DNA of 64,000 nt from Comamonas resistens (GTDB lineage Bacteria > Pseudomonadota > Gammaproteobacteria > Burkholderiales > Burkholderiaceae_C). The position numbers were made by a program, and so were the translations under genes. Under the pieces are notes generated by a model. That model worked only from the letters and a program-made list of their open reading frames with translations. It ran no database searches and had not been told where the DNA came from. Each line of letters begins with the position of its first letter. Within the stretch, counting starts at the first letter, position 1. Location: positions 2,108,001 to 2,172,000 of the forward strand of contig NZ_CP125947.1 of assembly GCF_030064165.1 (NCBI RefSeq). The letters run 5' to 3'. Shown one piece after another: positions 35,250 through 43,602 of the stretch.

Positions 35250-36944
35250 TCATGGGTCCAGGTTGTAGCTCAACACCAGGCTGTAACGCAGTTTGCGCTC
35301 GGGGTTGTTGGTGGCGCGGTCGCCCAGAGGTTTGCTCATCGCCAGATCCAGCGCGTAGTGGCGGTTGTCCGAGATACGCAGTCCCAGGCTGGCCGATTTG
35401 AGTGTATTGCCCTTGACGCCGCTGGTTTCCTGGCGCGTGCGGGCCCATTCGTAAAGCAGATAGGGCTCGGCTGATTTGATCCAGGGCTGATTGATCGGGA
35501 ACTGGTAGTTCAGCTCGGCGCTGGCCCCCAGGCCCGAGTCGCCGGAGAATTCACCGGGCTGGTAGCCACGGCCAAAACGGGTGGAGCCAAAGGAGATGCG
35601 CTCGGGCACGGGCAGGATATCGGCACTGTACTGGCCGCCTACGGCAAAGGCGGCCCCGAATTTGTTGGCAAAGCGGTGGCGCTGGCTGTAGTCCGCGGTC
35701 AGGCGCGTGAAGTCCAGCTTGGCCGGGTTGGGCTGCCTCGATGTGATGCCCTGGCCCTGAATGTAGAGGTCGCTGTTCTTATAGGCTCCCAGGCCGTCCA
35801 GACCATGCGCCAGCAACACGGATGCAGACCTGGTCGTGTTGGGGCTGAACGATGCCCAAGCCAGCTGGGCATAGAGCGTGCGTACCTTTTCCTCGCGCAG
35901 GAAGGAGGCCGTTCTGTCTGCCAGCTCGCGGCTGTAGTTGATGGCATAGATACCGGCCGTGGTGCTGAGCTGGGTGGTGTTGCTCAGTATCCAGGGGTGG
36001 CTGATGTTGAAGTCGACTTTGCGCTGCTTTGTCAGATCATCGATGCCAGGAGTGTGAGTGGCGGGTGGATTGAAGCTGCGGTAATCGGAATAGCTCACGC
36101 GTGCCTGTGTGCCTTCGGGCGTCAGCTGCTGGGTCAGCCCGATCAATGCATAGCGCTCCTTGTCGGGGTTTTGCAGCATGGCCGAGGCTTGCAACTGGCT
36201 GCCTTCCCACAGGGGATCGTTGAACGTCACCGTGCCAATGACGCGCGGCGTGGGTTCGCGCAATTCTCCGCCCAGGGTGACTGCAATCGGCTTGTGCTTG
36301 GATTTGATGACCAGTGGCACGGCACCGTCCGTGGTCGTGGGCAGGCTGGCCGAGGCAGTGATCTGCACGCCGGGCAGGCGCGCCATAAGCTGGGTCTGAT
36401 GCTGAAAGGTCTTGGTGGTCAGCGGCTTCTCATTGAGCAGAGGCTGGGCCAGTTCGCGAATGCTGTTTTCGGAGCGGCCGAAGTTGCCTTCCATGCTCAG
36501 GCTGCCGACAAAGCCTTCCACCACATTGACCTGCACCACCCCGCCCGCAAAGCTCTGCGGTGGCAGGTAGGCGAAGGAAAGCGCATAGCCGTGGCTTTGA
36601 TAGAGTGCACTGACTTTCTGGGCTGCTCCAGCCAGCTCGCCCACGGTGTGAGTACCGTTGATGAAGGGGGTGAAAAGGGCGCTGATTTCCTCAAAAGCAA
36701 TCGCAGTGCTGCCCTGCACATTCACACCGCGTACCGCGACTTGCATGTTTGCAATGTCCTGTGGGCTTACCTGAGGCTTCTCGATTTGCACCGGAACCTG
36801 CGGGCGCCTGTTGGTATCCTGAGTTTGAGGAAGGCTGTTGAGCGGGTTGCCGGCCTGTGCCCAGGCTAAAGAGCCGCCGGAAAGCAGGAGCAAAGCGGAT
36901 ATGGCCTGGGTGATGTGTATGTTTTTGCTCTTATGCATGAACAT
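35250..36944 (-). CDS. FhaC/ShlB/HecB-type two-partner-secretion outer-membrane transporter
   Basis: A 564-residue outer-membrane TpsB-type transporter. After a signal peptide (ALLLLSGGSLAWAQA) comes a linker with QTQDTNRRPQVPVQIEKP, two POTRA domains (about residues 75-230, with INGTHTVGELAGAAQKVSALYQSHGYALS) and a 16-strand barrel containing the conserved FGSTRFGRGYQPGEFSGDSG loop. It should export a partner protein through the outer membrane. GAGGGACCA precedes the ATG at 36944; earlier in-frame ATGs lack a site. The gene upstream on the same strand encodes a repetitive lipoprotein instead of a classical haemagglutinin-type TpsA. Confidence 0.92.
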   Translation of the reverse strand: MFMHKSKNIHITQAISALLLLSGGSLAWAQAGNPLNSLPQTQDTNRRPQVPVQIEKPQVSPQDIANMQVAVRGVNVQGSTAIAFEEISALFTPFINGTHTVGELAGAAQKVSALYQSHGYALSFAYLPPQSFAGGVVQVNVVEGFVGSLSMEGNFGRSENSIRELAQPLLNEKPLTTKTFQHQTQLMARLPGVQITASASLPTTTDGAVPLVIKSKHKPIAVTLGGELREPTPRVIGTVTFNDPLWEGSQLQASAMLQNPDKERYALIGLTQQLTPEGTQARVSYSDYRSFNPPATHTPGIDDLTKQRKVDFNISHPWILSNTTQLSTTAGIYAINYSRELADRTASFLREEKVRTLYAQLAWASFSPNTTRSASVLLAHGLDGLGAYKNSDLYIQGQGITSRQPNPAKLDFTRLTADYSQRHRFANKFGAAFAVGGQYSADILPVPERISFGSTRFGRGYQPGEFSGDSGLGASAELNYQFPINQPWIKSAEPYLLYEWARTRQETSGVKGNTLKSASLGLRISDNRHYALDLAMSKPLGDRATNNPERKLRYSLVLSYNLDP

Positions 36945-37032
36945 TGGTCCCTCTTCGTGTGATCTAGTTCTTTCATTCCGGGCTTGGCTATTGTTGACTG
37001 CCTGCCCCGTTTTGAATATCCGGGTCTGTCGC

Positions 37033-37056
37033 AAAAAAACCCGCGCAGGGCGGGTT
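37033..37056 (-). terminator. Terminator between the repetitive lipoprotein gene and the transporter gene
   Basis: The stem AACCCGC (37038-37044) and GCGGGTT (37050-37056) has a T tract on the minus strand. It lies about 50 bp after the lipoprotein stop and about 90 bp before the transporter start, so the transporter either has its own promoter or relies on readthrough. Confidence 0.75.
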
Positions 37057-37106
37057 GGGCGGGCTGCAGCAAGTTTCTCGCTGCAGCCATCGTCATGCTG
37101 AGACTC

Positions 37107-38834
37107 TTATTTGCGAGGGGCGAGGCCGCCCAGCAAACCGCCAAGCAGTCCGCCGCCTGCTGCGGCGCCTGCGTTGACAGTGGTGGTGTTGGTCACATTG
37201 GCACCCGCGGCCACGGTGGTCACGCCGCCGAGTACGCCGCCAACCAGGCCGGTTACCGCGCCCACGGTGCCTCCTACGACATTGGTCACGCCACCCAAAG
37301 GTCCTGCAGCTCCGCCGGCACTACCGCCGGTGGCACCGCCGGCCACACCGCCCAAGGTGCCTGTCACAGCGCCGAGGGTGTTGCCGACCAGGCCTGTCAC
37401 GCCAGCCAGCGGGCCTGTTGCGCCACTGCCTGTTGAACCACCTGCCACGCCGCCAACCAGGCCGGTTACCGCGCCCACAGTGCCTCCTACGACATTGGTC
37501 ACACCACCCAGAGGCGCCGCAGCCCCGCCTGCATTACCGCCGGTGGCACCGCCTGCCACGCCGCCCAAGGCACCTGTCACAGCGCCGAGGGTGTTGCCGA
37601 CCAGGCCTGTCACGCCAGTCAGCGGGCCTGTTGCACCACTGCCTGTTGAACCACCTGCCACGCCGCCAAGTACCCCGCCCAACAGGCCAGTGTTAGGTGT
37701 TCCATTGACGGGGTTGTTGACTACCCCGCCCAGGGCGGCAACGGTATTGCCTGCGCCACTCACCACGCCACCCAGAGGCGAGACCACAGGTGTGCCCGTT
37801 GCGGTGAGGGCTCCTCCCACGTGATTCACCACGCCACCCACCGTAGTCAGGATGTTGTTCACCGGTTGACCCAGACCCGTGGTCTGTGTGATGCCCTGCA
37901 CGGCACCCACGACCGTCGTCAGCACAGGAGGGGCCACGCGGTCCACCGTTCCTGTCAGGCCCGAGACCAGGGGGCTGCCGGTGACCTGATTCAGAGTGCC
38001 TTCCAGATGCTGAACGGTACCGCCGACACCCTGAACCAACCCGCCAGCCAGGCCCGAGACATCGCCCACCACGCCCAGCTGGGGTTTGTCCAGAGCGCTG
38101 ACGGTTGCGCCTGCTGAGGTGACGGCCTTGCCCAGAAAGCCCACGGTGGGGGCCACGCTCTGCACCGTGGTGCCGACAGCGTTGGGGTTGGTGCCAATTT
38201 GTCCCAGACCGGCTGCGACGCCGCCCGAGAGGCTGCCAACGGCATTGCTGGTGTTACCAAGAATGCCACTGGCGGGTTGCGCAATTCCGGAAAGCGGAGT
38301 GTTGTTGGTTGCCGAGCCCAATACGCCGGTCACAACGGTGTTGGCGTCGTTGATGACGCCCTTCAAACCGCCAACAGTGCCTGCAGCCTGAGTCACGGTA
38401 TTGGCCACGGGCGTCAGAGGACCTGCGGTCGGAGTGGTGGTTCCTCCGCCAGTATTGCCGGTGTTACCGCCTCCAGTGTTACCGCCTCCAGTGTTACCGC
38501 CTCCAGTGTTACCGCCTCCAGTGTTACCGCCTCCAGTGTTACCGCCTCCAGTGTTACCGCCTCCAGTGTTACCGCCTCCAGTGTTACCGCCACCCACAAC
38601 AGTACCGCCGCCGGTGCCAGTGCCTCCTCCTGTTCCGCCTCCCGTGCCGCCACCCGAAACGATATCGCCGCCCCCTGTGCCGTCGGGGCCCAGATCGCTA
38701 CGCAGTGAACCGCTGGAGCCGCAGGCGGCAAGGCCCGCAATCAAGGCCACGGCGCACAGACTGCGCAGGCCAATCGATGCAGTGCCAGCCATGGCTGCAG
38801 ATAGCGCTTTGCTGGTGAAATTGGTATTGCGCAT
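37107..38834 (-). CDS. Repetitive glycine-rich lipoprotein, probable surface protein
   Basis: A 575-residue protein with a signal peptide and lipobox LIAGLAACGSSGS, then a Gly/Thr/Asn-rich region with a pentapeptide repeat GGGNT (eight identical 15-bp units), and a long Gly/Val/Ala-rich body of loosely repeated GGV..VTG..GGTVGAVTGL units, including a tandem 71-residue duplication (37240-37665). It ends GGLLGGLLGGLAPRK. Such proteins are often labelled collagen-like in Comamonadaceae, though true Gly-X-Y triplets are not dominant. GGAGG precedes the ATG at 38834. Its neighbour is a TpsB-type transporter, so export to the surface is inferred. Confidence 0.85.
   Translation of the reverse strand: MRNTNFTSKALSAAMAGTASIGLRSLCAVALIAGLAACGSSGSLRSDLGPDGTGGGDIVSGGGTGGGTGGGTGTGGGTVVGGGNTGGGNTGGGNTGGGNTGGGNTGGGNTGGGNTGGGNTGGGNTGNTGGGTTTPTAGPLTPVANTVTQAAGTVGGLKGVINDANTVVTGVLGSATNNTPLSGIAQPASGILGNTSNAVGSLSGGVAAGLGQIGTNPNAVGTTVQSVAPTVGFLGKAVTSAGATVSALDKPQLGVVGDVSGLAGGLVQGVGGTVQHLEGTLNQVTGSPLVSGLTGTVDRVAPPVLTTVVGAVQGITQTTGLGQPVNNILTTVGGVVNHVGGALTATGTPVVSPLGGVVSGAGNTVAALGGVVNNPVNGTPNTGLLGGVLGGVAGGSTGSGATGPLTGVTGLVGNTLGAVTGALGGVAGGATGGNAGGAAAPLGGVTNVVGGTVGAVTGLVGGVAGGSTGSGATGPLAGVTGLVGNTLGAVTGTLGGVAGGATGGSAGGAAGPLGGVTNVVGGTVGAVTGLVGGVLGGVTTVAAGANVTNTTTVNAGAAAGGGLLGGLLGGLAPRK
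37240..37665 (-). repeat. Tandem 213-bp duplication in the lipoprotein gene
   Basis: The block 37240-37452 is repeated almost exactly at 37453-37665, a period of 213 bp or 71 codons. Both begin CCAACCAGGCCGGTTACCGCG. The frame is preserved. Confidence 0.9.
38461..38591 (-). repeat. Eight perfect 15-bp tandem repeats coding GGGNT
   Basis: The unit GTGTTACCGCCTCCA occurs eight times without a mismatch from 38461 to 38580, and a ninth begins at 38581. Each unit encodes five residues, so copy-number change keeps the frame. Confidence 0.98.
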
Positions 38835-39133
38835 AAATCCTCCATTCATCAAAGGTTGAACATCGCAGGCGACGCAGCTGTCTTTGCATCGGTGGGCCAA
38901 TGTTCTTGGCGGCTTGACAAGCTGTCCAATTCAAAGTTTGAGACGCCAAGTAACACATAATTAACATTTACTATCAACATTGAATTATTGGTAGGAGTTT
39001 GATTACTTGGGACTTCCGGCATGTCCTACAAAAAGATGACTACTTCCCTCTGAGGCGATGTGGGAGCGCACAATAGGCGGCTGCCGCGCATGCGGCCCTG
39101 TGTTTTCTGCCGTGCTTTAACCGAAAAAAACGT

Positions 39134-40330
39134 ATGCAATTTGCCAAACGACTCAACAACGTAGAAACTTCTGCGATTCGTGAACTGTTCAAACTGCTGG
39201 GCAAGCCCGGCATCATCAGTTTTGCGGGCGGCTTTCCGGACAGCGCCATGTTCGATGTGGCAGGCATCAGCGCCGCTTCTGCCAAGGCCTTGCAGGAAGA
39301 GGCAGGCGCAGCATTGCAGTACGGTGCAACCGAGGGTTATCAGCCGCTGCGTGAACAGCTCTCCGGCTTCATGGCCAGCAAGGGTGCATCCGACGTGGCA
39401 CCGGAGCAGCTCGTCGTGACCACGGGTAGCCAGCAGGCGCTGGATCTGCTGGGCAAGACCATGCTGGAAGAGGGCGACAAGGTCATCGTCGAAGGCCCGA
39501 CCTTTCTGGCTACCATCCAGTGTTTTCGCCTGTACGGCGCCGAGGTGATCTCTGCGCCGGTGGACGAGCATGGCGTCAAGACCGACGAGCTGGAAAAGCT
39601 GATTGCCGAGCACAAGCCCAAGCTGGTCTATCTGATTCCCACCTTCGGCAATCCCAGTGGCGCCATGTTGAGCCTGGAGCGCCGCAAGAAGGTGCTGGAG
39701 CTGGCGGTCAAATACCAGACGCTGGTGGTCGAAGACGATCCCTATGGCGACCTGTATTTCGACGCTGCACCGCCGGCCAGCTTGCTGGCGCTGAGCCGCG
39801 AGGTGCCCGGCAGCCGCGAGTGGCTGGCGCACTGTGGCTCCCTGTCCAAGGTGCTGAGCCCCGGTTTGCGCATAGGCTGGCTGATTGCCCAGCCGGAGCT
39901 GCTGGCCCGCGCCGTGATGTGCAAGCAGTTCAGCGATGCCCACACCAGCACCTTTGCCCAGGCCACGGCAGCTCAGTATTTGAAGTCGGGTGTCATGCCC
40001 AAGACCTTGGCTCATGTGCGCGAGGTCTATGCCCGGCGCGCCAAGGCCATGGGCGATGCGCTGCGCGAGCAACTGGGCGACGCGGTCGAGTTTGTGCAGC
40101 CTGCGGGCGGTCTGTTCATGTGGGTACGTCTGACGGGCGCGCGTGGTCAACTGGCCGATGCGGGCGAACTGGCCAGGAAGGCCATCGAGCAGGGCGTGGC
40201 CTTTGTGCCTGGCGCGCCTTTCTATGCACAAAACCCTGATAACGCCAGCTTCCGCCTGTCGTTTGCCACGGCTGACGAGGACAAGATCCGCGAAGGCATT
40301 GCGCGTCTGGCCAAGGCTTTCAAGGCATGA
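39134..40330 (+). CDS. PLP-dependent aminotransferase, 2-aminoadipate/LysN-like
   Basis: A 398-residue fold-type I aminotransferase. FAGGFPDSAMFDV, YGATEGYQPLREQLSGFMA, IPTFGNPSGAMLSLERR and VVEDDPYGDLYFD are MocR/LysN-branch motifs, and the PLP lysine lies in CGSLSKVLSPGLRIGW. The N-terminal helix-turn-helix of MocR regulators is absent, so it is a free enzyme, probably moving amino groups among 2-aminoadipate, branched-chain or aromatic amino acids; the substrate cannot be read from sequence. It overlaps slyX by ATGA. Confidence 0.9.
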   Translation: MQFAKRLNNVETSAIRELFKLLGKPGIISFAGGFPDSAMFDVAGISAASAKALQEEAGAALQYGATEGYQPLREQLSGFMASKGASDVAPEQLVVTTGSQQALDLLGKTMLEEGDKVIVEGPTFLATIQCFRLYGAEVISAPVDEHGVKTDELEKLIAEHKPKLVYLIPTFGNPSGAMLSLERRKKVLELAVKYQTLVVEDDPYGDLYFDAAPPASLLALSREVPGSREWLAHCGSLSKVLSPGLRIGWLIAQPELLARAVMCKQFSDAHTSTFAQATAAQYLKSGVMPKTLAHVREVYARRAKAMGDALREQLGDAVEFVQPAGGLFMWVRLTGARGQLADAGELARKAIEQGVAFVPGAPFYAQNPDNASFRLSFATADEDKIREGIARLAKAFKA

Positions 40331-40557
40331 GCGAGAGCGCTGACAGCCTGCAGGCGCTGCAGGAGCGAATCATGGAGCTGGAGATCAAGGCCAGCTACAC
40401 CGAGGACCTGCTGGAGCAGCTGAACATGACGATCTACCGCCAGCAGGAACAGATAGGTGCATTGATCAACGAGTTGCGCGAACTCAAGCGTCAGACGCCC
40501 GACGGTGGAGCGGGTGGGCCGCGCAATCTGCGTGACGAGCTGCCGCCGCACTACTGA
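40327..40557 (+). CDS. slyX: SlyX family protein
   Basis: A 76-residue small coiled-coil protein. RIMELEIKASYTEDLLEQLN and the ending RNLRDELPPHY are the SlyX signature. The function of the family is unclear. It overlaps the aminotransferase stop by ATGA and is followed by a strong terminator. Confidence 0.9.
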   Translation: MSESADSLQALQERIMELEIKASYTEDLLEQLNMTIYRQQEQIGALINELRELKRQTPDGGAGGPRNLRDELPPHY

Positions 40558-40581
40558 GGCGCGGCTGCCCATTCGCCCTAG

Positions 40582-40612
40582 AAAAAAGGCCGGAGCAATA
40601 CCGGCCTTTTTT
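40582..40612. terminator. Bidirectional terminator after slyX
   Basis: The arms AAAAAAGGCCGG (40582-40593) and CCGGCCTTTTTT (40601-40612) with a 7-base loop can serve slyX and the converging DUF3149 gene. Confidence 0.92.
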
Positions 40613-40655
40613 GCGCAACTCAGGGCCGCAGCCCACCCGTCTGGCGTCTGGCGCA

Positions 40656-40799
40656 TCACTCCAGCGGCGTCTGGGCCACGTTCTTCATCTTGCCCATGAA
40701 CAGGCGCGTGAAGAACACGGCCATCACGAGGATCAACAGGATCACGATCAGACTCATCAGGCCATAGTCGGTAGAGAAAAGGTCGATCATCAGCTTCAT
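40656..40799 (-). CDS. DUF3149 single-helix membrane miniprotein
   Basis: A 47-residue protein, MKLMIDLFSTDYGLMS onward, with one transmembrane helix (IVILLILVMAVFF) and a short tail FMGKMKNVAQTPLE. This matches the DUF3149 family of small membrane proteins found in betaproteobacteria. The function is unknown. AAGGAG lies 8 bases upstream of the ATG, supporting real translation. Confidence 0.82.
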   Translation of the reverse strand: MKLMIDLFSTDYGLMSLIVILLILVMAVFFTRLFMGKMKNVAQTPLE

Positions 40800-40913
40800 G
40801 CACAGCTCCTTGGTGAGTGACGGTGGTCTGTCGCCACTATCGCCTTGAAGCGCTCAAACGGCTTTGTGCTGGGTCAAGCCTTGGTGCCGCCTTGCCCTGA
40901 AGCGTCCAGCCGC

Positions 40914-42386
40914 TCAGGTACGTGTGAAAGGCAGGGGCACGTCCGCCGGTATGGGGCAGACATAGGGCTGGCCTGCGCGACGCTCCAGCAGCTCGGCCTT
41001 GGCCTCGGCGATGCGCTCGGGCTGCTCCAGCAGCGAGATGGCCGTGGCCGCAAGCACCTTGGCCGCGCGCACCATGCCTGCATGGGCCAGCCCCGACTGG
41101 CCTTGCGACACCATCTGCCAGGAGTGCATGGGGGTGCCGAAGGCGTAGCACGCCACCCAGGCCTGTACCGTGGGCGTGACCCAGCTCACGTCGGCCACAT
41201 CGGTGGAGCCGAACATGATGTCGCTGGCTTGCGGATCGTAAGGTGCCAGGCCTTCGAAGACCGCCGGCACCTTGCCGCGCAGCACGCTGGCCAGCGGCCG
41301 GCTGACCTGCTCCACGTCGTTGCTGTCCAGCGTGGCCTGGAAGTCGCTGGCCAGCTGCTGCTGGCGCGCGTCGACCTCAAGCCGGCCCAGGGCCTGCATC
41401 TGCGCATACATCACCTGGTTCAGCGTGCTGTTTTGCAGCAGGTTGGAGCAGGCCTTGTCGAAGACCACCTCGACCTGGCAATCGGTCATCAGCGCGGCGC
41501 CCCTGGCCACGTTCTTCACGCGCTCATAGAGCTCGGCTGCCTCATGGTTGCGGGCTGCGCGGATCAGGTACAGCACCTCGGCACGCGCCTGCACCACATT
41601 GGGCGAGAGTCCGCCTGAGTCGGTGATCGCATAGTGCACGCGGGCGTCCGAAGGCATGTGCTCGCGCAGATAGTTGACGCCCACGTTCATCAGTTCCACG
41701 GCGTCGAGCGCGCTGCGGCCCAGGTGCGGGGAGTGTGCCGCATGCGAGGCCTTGCCGCGGAAGATGAACTTGGCCTGGATATTGGCCAGCGTGCTCTGGC
41801 TGAATACGCCGGTGAAGCTGGCAGGGTGCCAGGTCAGCGCCACGTCCACATCGTCGAAAACGCCAGCGCGTGCCATAAAGGTCTTGCCCGATCCGCCTTC
41901 CTCGGCCGGGCAGCCGTAAAAGCGTACCCGGGCCTGGTGGCCGCTGGTTTGCAGATGCTGCTGCAGGGCAATGGCGGCAAAGTGTGCCGAGGTGCCCAGC
42001 AAGTGGTGGCCGCAGCCGTGACCGGCCAGTCCCGGGCTGTCGGTGGAGGGCGTGCAGACCAGGGCGCCGCTTTGCTGGTTCAGGCCCGACAGCGCGTCGT
42101 ATTCGCCAAGAAAGGCCAGCACAGGCCCCTCGCCACCCCATTCGGCCATGAAGGCCGTGGGAATACCGGCCACATCGCGCGTGATGCGAAAGCCCGATTG
42201 GGCCAGAGCGTCGATATGCAGCCGGGCCGAGGCGGTCTCGGCATAGCGCAGCTCGGCCAGTGACCAGATGCTGTCGGCCAGCGCGGTCATGCGCGGTGTT
42301 TGCTGCGCGAAGAAGTCCTGGAGTCCGTCTATGGAAGGCATGAGAGGTGTGGGATTCATGAGGCGTAGGTTGGCTGGGCGGCTCAT
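40914..42386 (-). CDS. M20-family amidohydrolase (AbgB-like)
   Basis: A 490-residue metal-dependent amidohydrolase/peptidase. It shows FLGEYDALSGLNQQSG, HGCGHHLLGTSAHFAA and CPAEEGGSGKTFMA, the metal-binding positions of the M20 family, in the arrangement of the aminobenzoyl-glutamate hydrolase (AbgB) branch. The dimerisation insert lies near residues 205-320. It probably cleaves an N-acyl or amide-linked compound in the cytoplasm. Its ATG overlaps the stop of the binding-protein gene (ATGA), so the compound bound by that protein may be its substrate, which is inference. Confidence 0.88.
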   Translation of the reverse strand: MSRPANLRLMNPTPLMPSIDGLQDFFAQQTPRMTALADSIWSLAELRYAETASARLHIDALAQSGFRITRDVAGIPTAFMAEWGGEGPVLAFLGEYDALSGLNQQSGALVCTPSTDSPGLAGHGCGHHLLGTSAHFAAIALQQHLQTSGHQARVRFYGCPAEEGGSGKTFMARAGVFDDVDVALTWHPASFTGVFSQSTLANIQAKFIFRGKASHAAHSPHLGRSALDAVELMNVGVNYLREHMPSDARVHYAITDSGGLSPNVVQARAEVLYLIRAARNHEAAELYERVKNVARGAALMTDCQVEVVFDKACSNLLQNSTLNQVMYAQMQALGRLEVDARQQQLASDFQATLDSNDVEQVSRPLASVLRGKVPAVFEGLAPYDPQASDIMFGSTDVADVSWVTPTVQAWVACYAFGTPMHSWQMVSQGQSGLAHAGMVRAAKVLAATAISLLEQPERIAEAKAELLERRAGQPYVCPIPADVPLPFTRT

Positions 42387-43396
42387 TCGGGCTTGACGCC
42401 GGCCTTGTCCAGCAGGGCCTTGTTGCGCTTGATCTCGGCCGCGATTTGGGCCGGGAACTGGGCCTGATCCATGTCGGTGACCGCAGCGCCCAGGGTCTTC
42501 AGGTGTTTTTGCACATCGGGCTGATGCACGGCCTTCACGGCTGCATCCTGCAGCTGCTTGACGATAGGCGCTGGCGTTCCGGCCGGCACGACCAGGCCGA
42601 ACCAGCTGATGCCCAGTTCGTTGAGCTCGGGGTAGCCCAGCTCCTTGAACGTGGGCACATTGGGCAGGTCGGGCGAGCGGTTTTGCCCGGCCAGCACGAT
42701 GGGAATGAGCTTGCCGCCCTTGATCTGCGGCATGGCCGAGGGCAGTTGATCGGCTATCACCTGCACCATGCCGGCCAGCGCGTCATTGAGTGCGGGGCCG
42801 TTGCCGCGATAGGGCACGATCTGGACCTCGGTCTTCATGGTCTCGTTGAACGAGGCCAGCATCAGATGGCCCAGCGTGCCCAGGCCGGGCACGCCGGCAC
42901 TGTAGGCGCCGGGCTGGGCCTTGATCTTGGCCATGAAGCCCGTGAAATCCTTGGCGCCCATCTTGGGGTGGACCATATAGACCGAGGGCATGGTCACCAG
43001 ATTGGCCACAGGCATCAACTTGGCTTCTATCTTGGCGGCGCGTGTGTACAGCAAGGGGTTGATGGCGGCCGTGCTCACCGTGGCCATGCCTATGGTGTAG
43101 CCGTCGGGCGCGGCCTGGGCGATGGCTTCGCTGCCGATCAGGCCTCCGGCGCCGCCCTTGTTGTCCACGATCACGGGCTGGCCCAGAGTGGAGCGCATGC
43201 CCTCGGCAATCACGCGTGCCACGATGTCCGTGGAGCCGCCGGCCGCAAAGGGCACGATGAGCTTGACGGGCTTGCTGGGATACGCCTCGGCAGCCAGCGC
43301 CTGGGACAGAGGCAGGCTCCACAGGGCACCGGCAGCGGCAAAAGAGATCAGGGACAGGCGGCGAAAGCGAGAGTGTTGGCGCGAGGGTGTAGGCAT
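42383..43396 (-). CDS. Tripartite tricarboxylate transporter (Bug/TctC) binding protein
   Basis: A 337-residue periplasmic binding protein. A signal peptide ends near SQALAAEAYP, followed by KPVKLIVPFAAGGSTDIVAR, VDNKGGAGGLIGSEAIA and PDGYTIGM, all standard Bug-family marks. No TctA/TctB membrane genes are nearby, which is usual for these orphan Bug proteins in Burkholderiales. I start at 43396 with CGGAG upstream; a longer reading from 43600 would cover the LysR promoter region. It is co-transcribed with the M20 hydrolase and divergent from a LysR regulator. Confidence 0.92.
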   Translation of the reverse strand: MPTPSRQHSRFRRLSLISFAAAGALWSLPLSQALAAEAYPSKPVKLIVPFAAGGSTDIVARVIAEGMRSTLGQPVIVDNKGGAGGLIGSEAIAQAAPDGYTIGMATVSTAAINPLLYTRAAKIEAKLMPVANLVTMPSVYMVHPKMGAKDFTGFMAKIKAQPGAYSAGVPGLGTLGHLMLASFNETMKTEVQIVPYRGNGPALNDALAGMVQVIADQLPSAMPQIKGGKLIPIVLAGQNRSPDLPNVPTFKELGYPELNELGISWFGLVVPAGTPAPIVKQLQDAAVKAVHQPDVQKHLKTLGAAVTDMDQAQFPAQIAAEIKRNKALLDKAGVKPE

Positions 43397-43602
43397 GAGC
43401 GGCTCCGGAAAGATATCGGCAAAAGCGTTTGCCCACGAACCGTGTGGCCTGCGCTTGAGATGCCGTTGCGGTTGGAAATATAGAAATTCCTGCCATCGCG
43501 CAGTTCGCGATATTTGCACCAGGCTATAAGCTATGCCGATAGCTTTCAGCCTCTCTCCTCTGAGCTTGGTCCGTGCGTACCGTATAAACCCTAGATCCAA
43601 TC

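Noticed and set aside
37111..37824. Long plus-strand proline- and threonine-rich frame opposite the lipoprotein gene
   Set aside because: It is the antisense image of the Gly/Val/Thr repeats. The minus strand has the signal peptide, lipobox and ribosome site.
38461..38591. Possible CRISPR array
   Set aside because: The repeats are 15 bp in direct tandem with no spacers, and they are in-frame codons of the lipoprotein.
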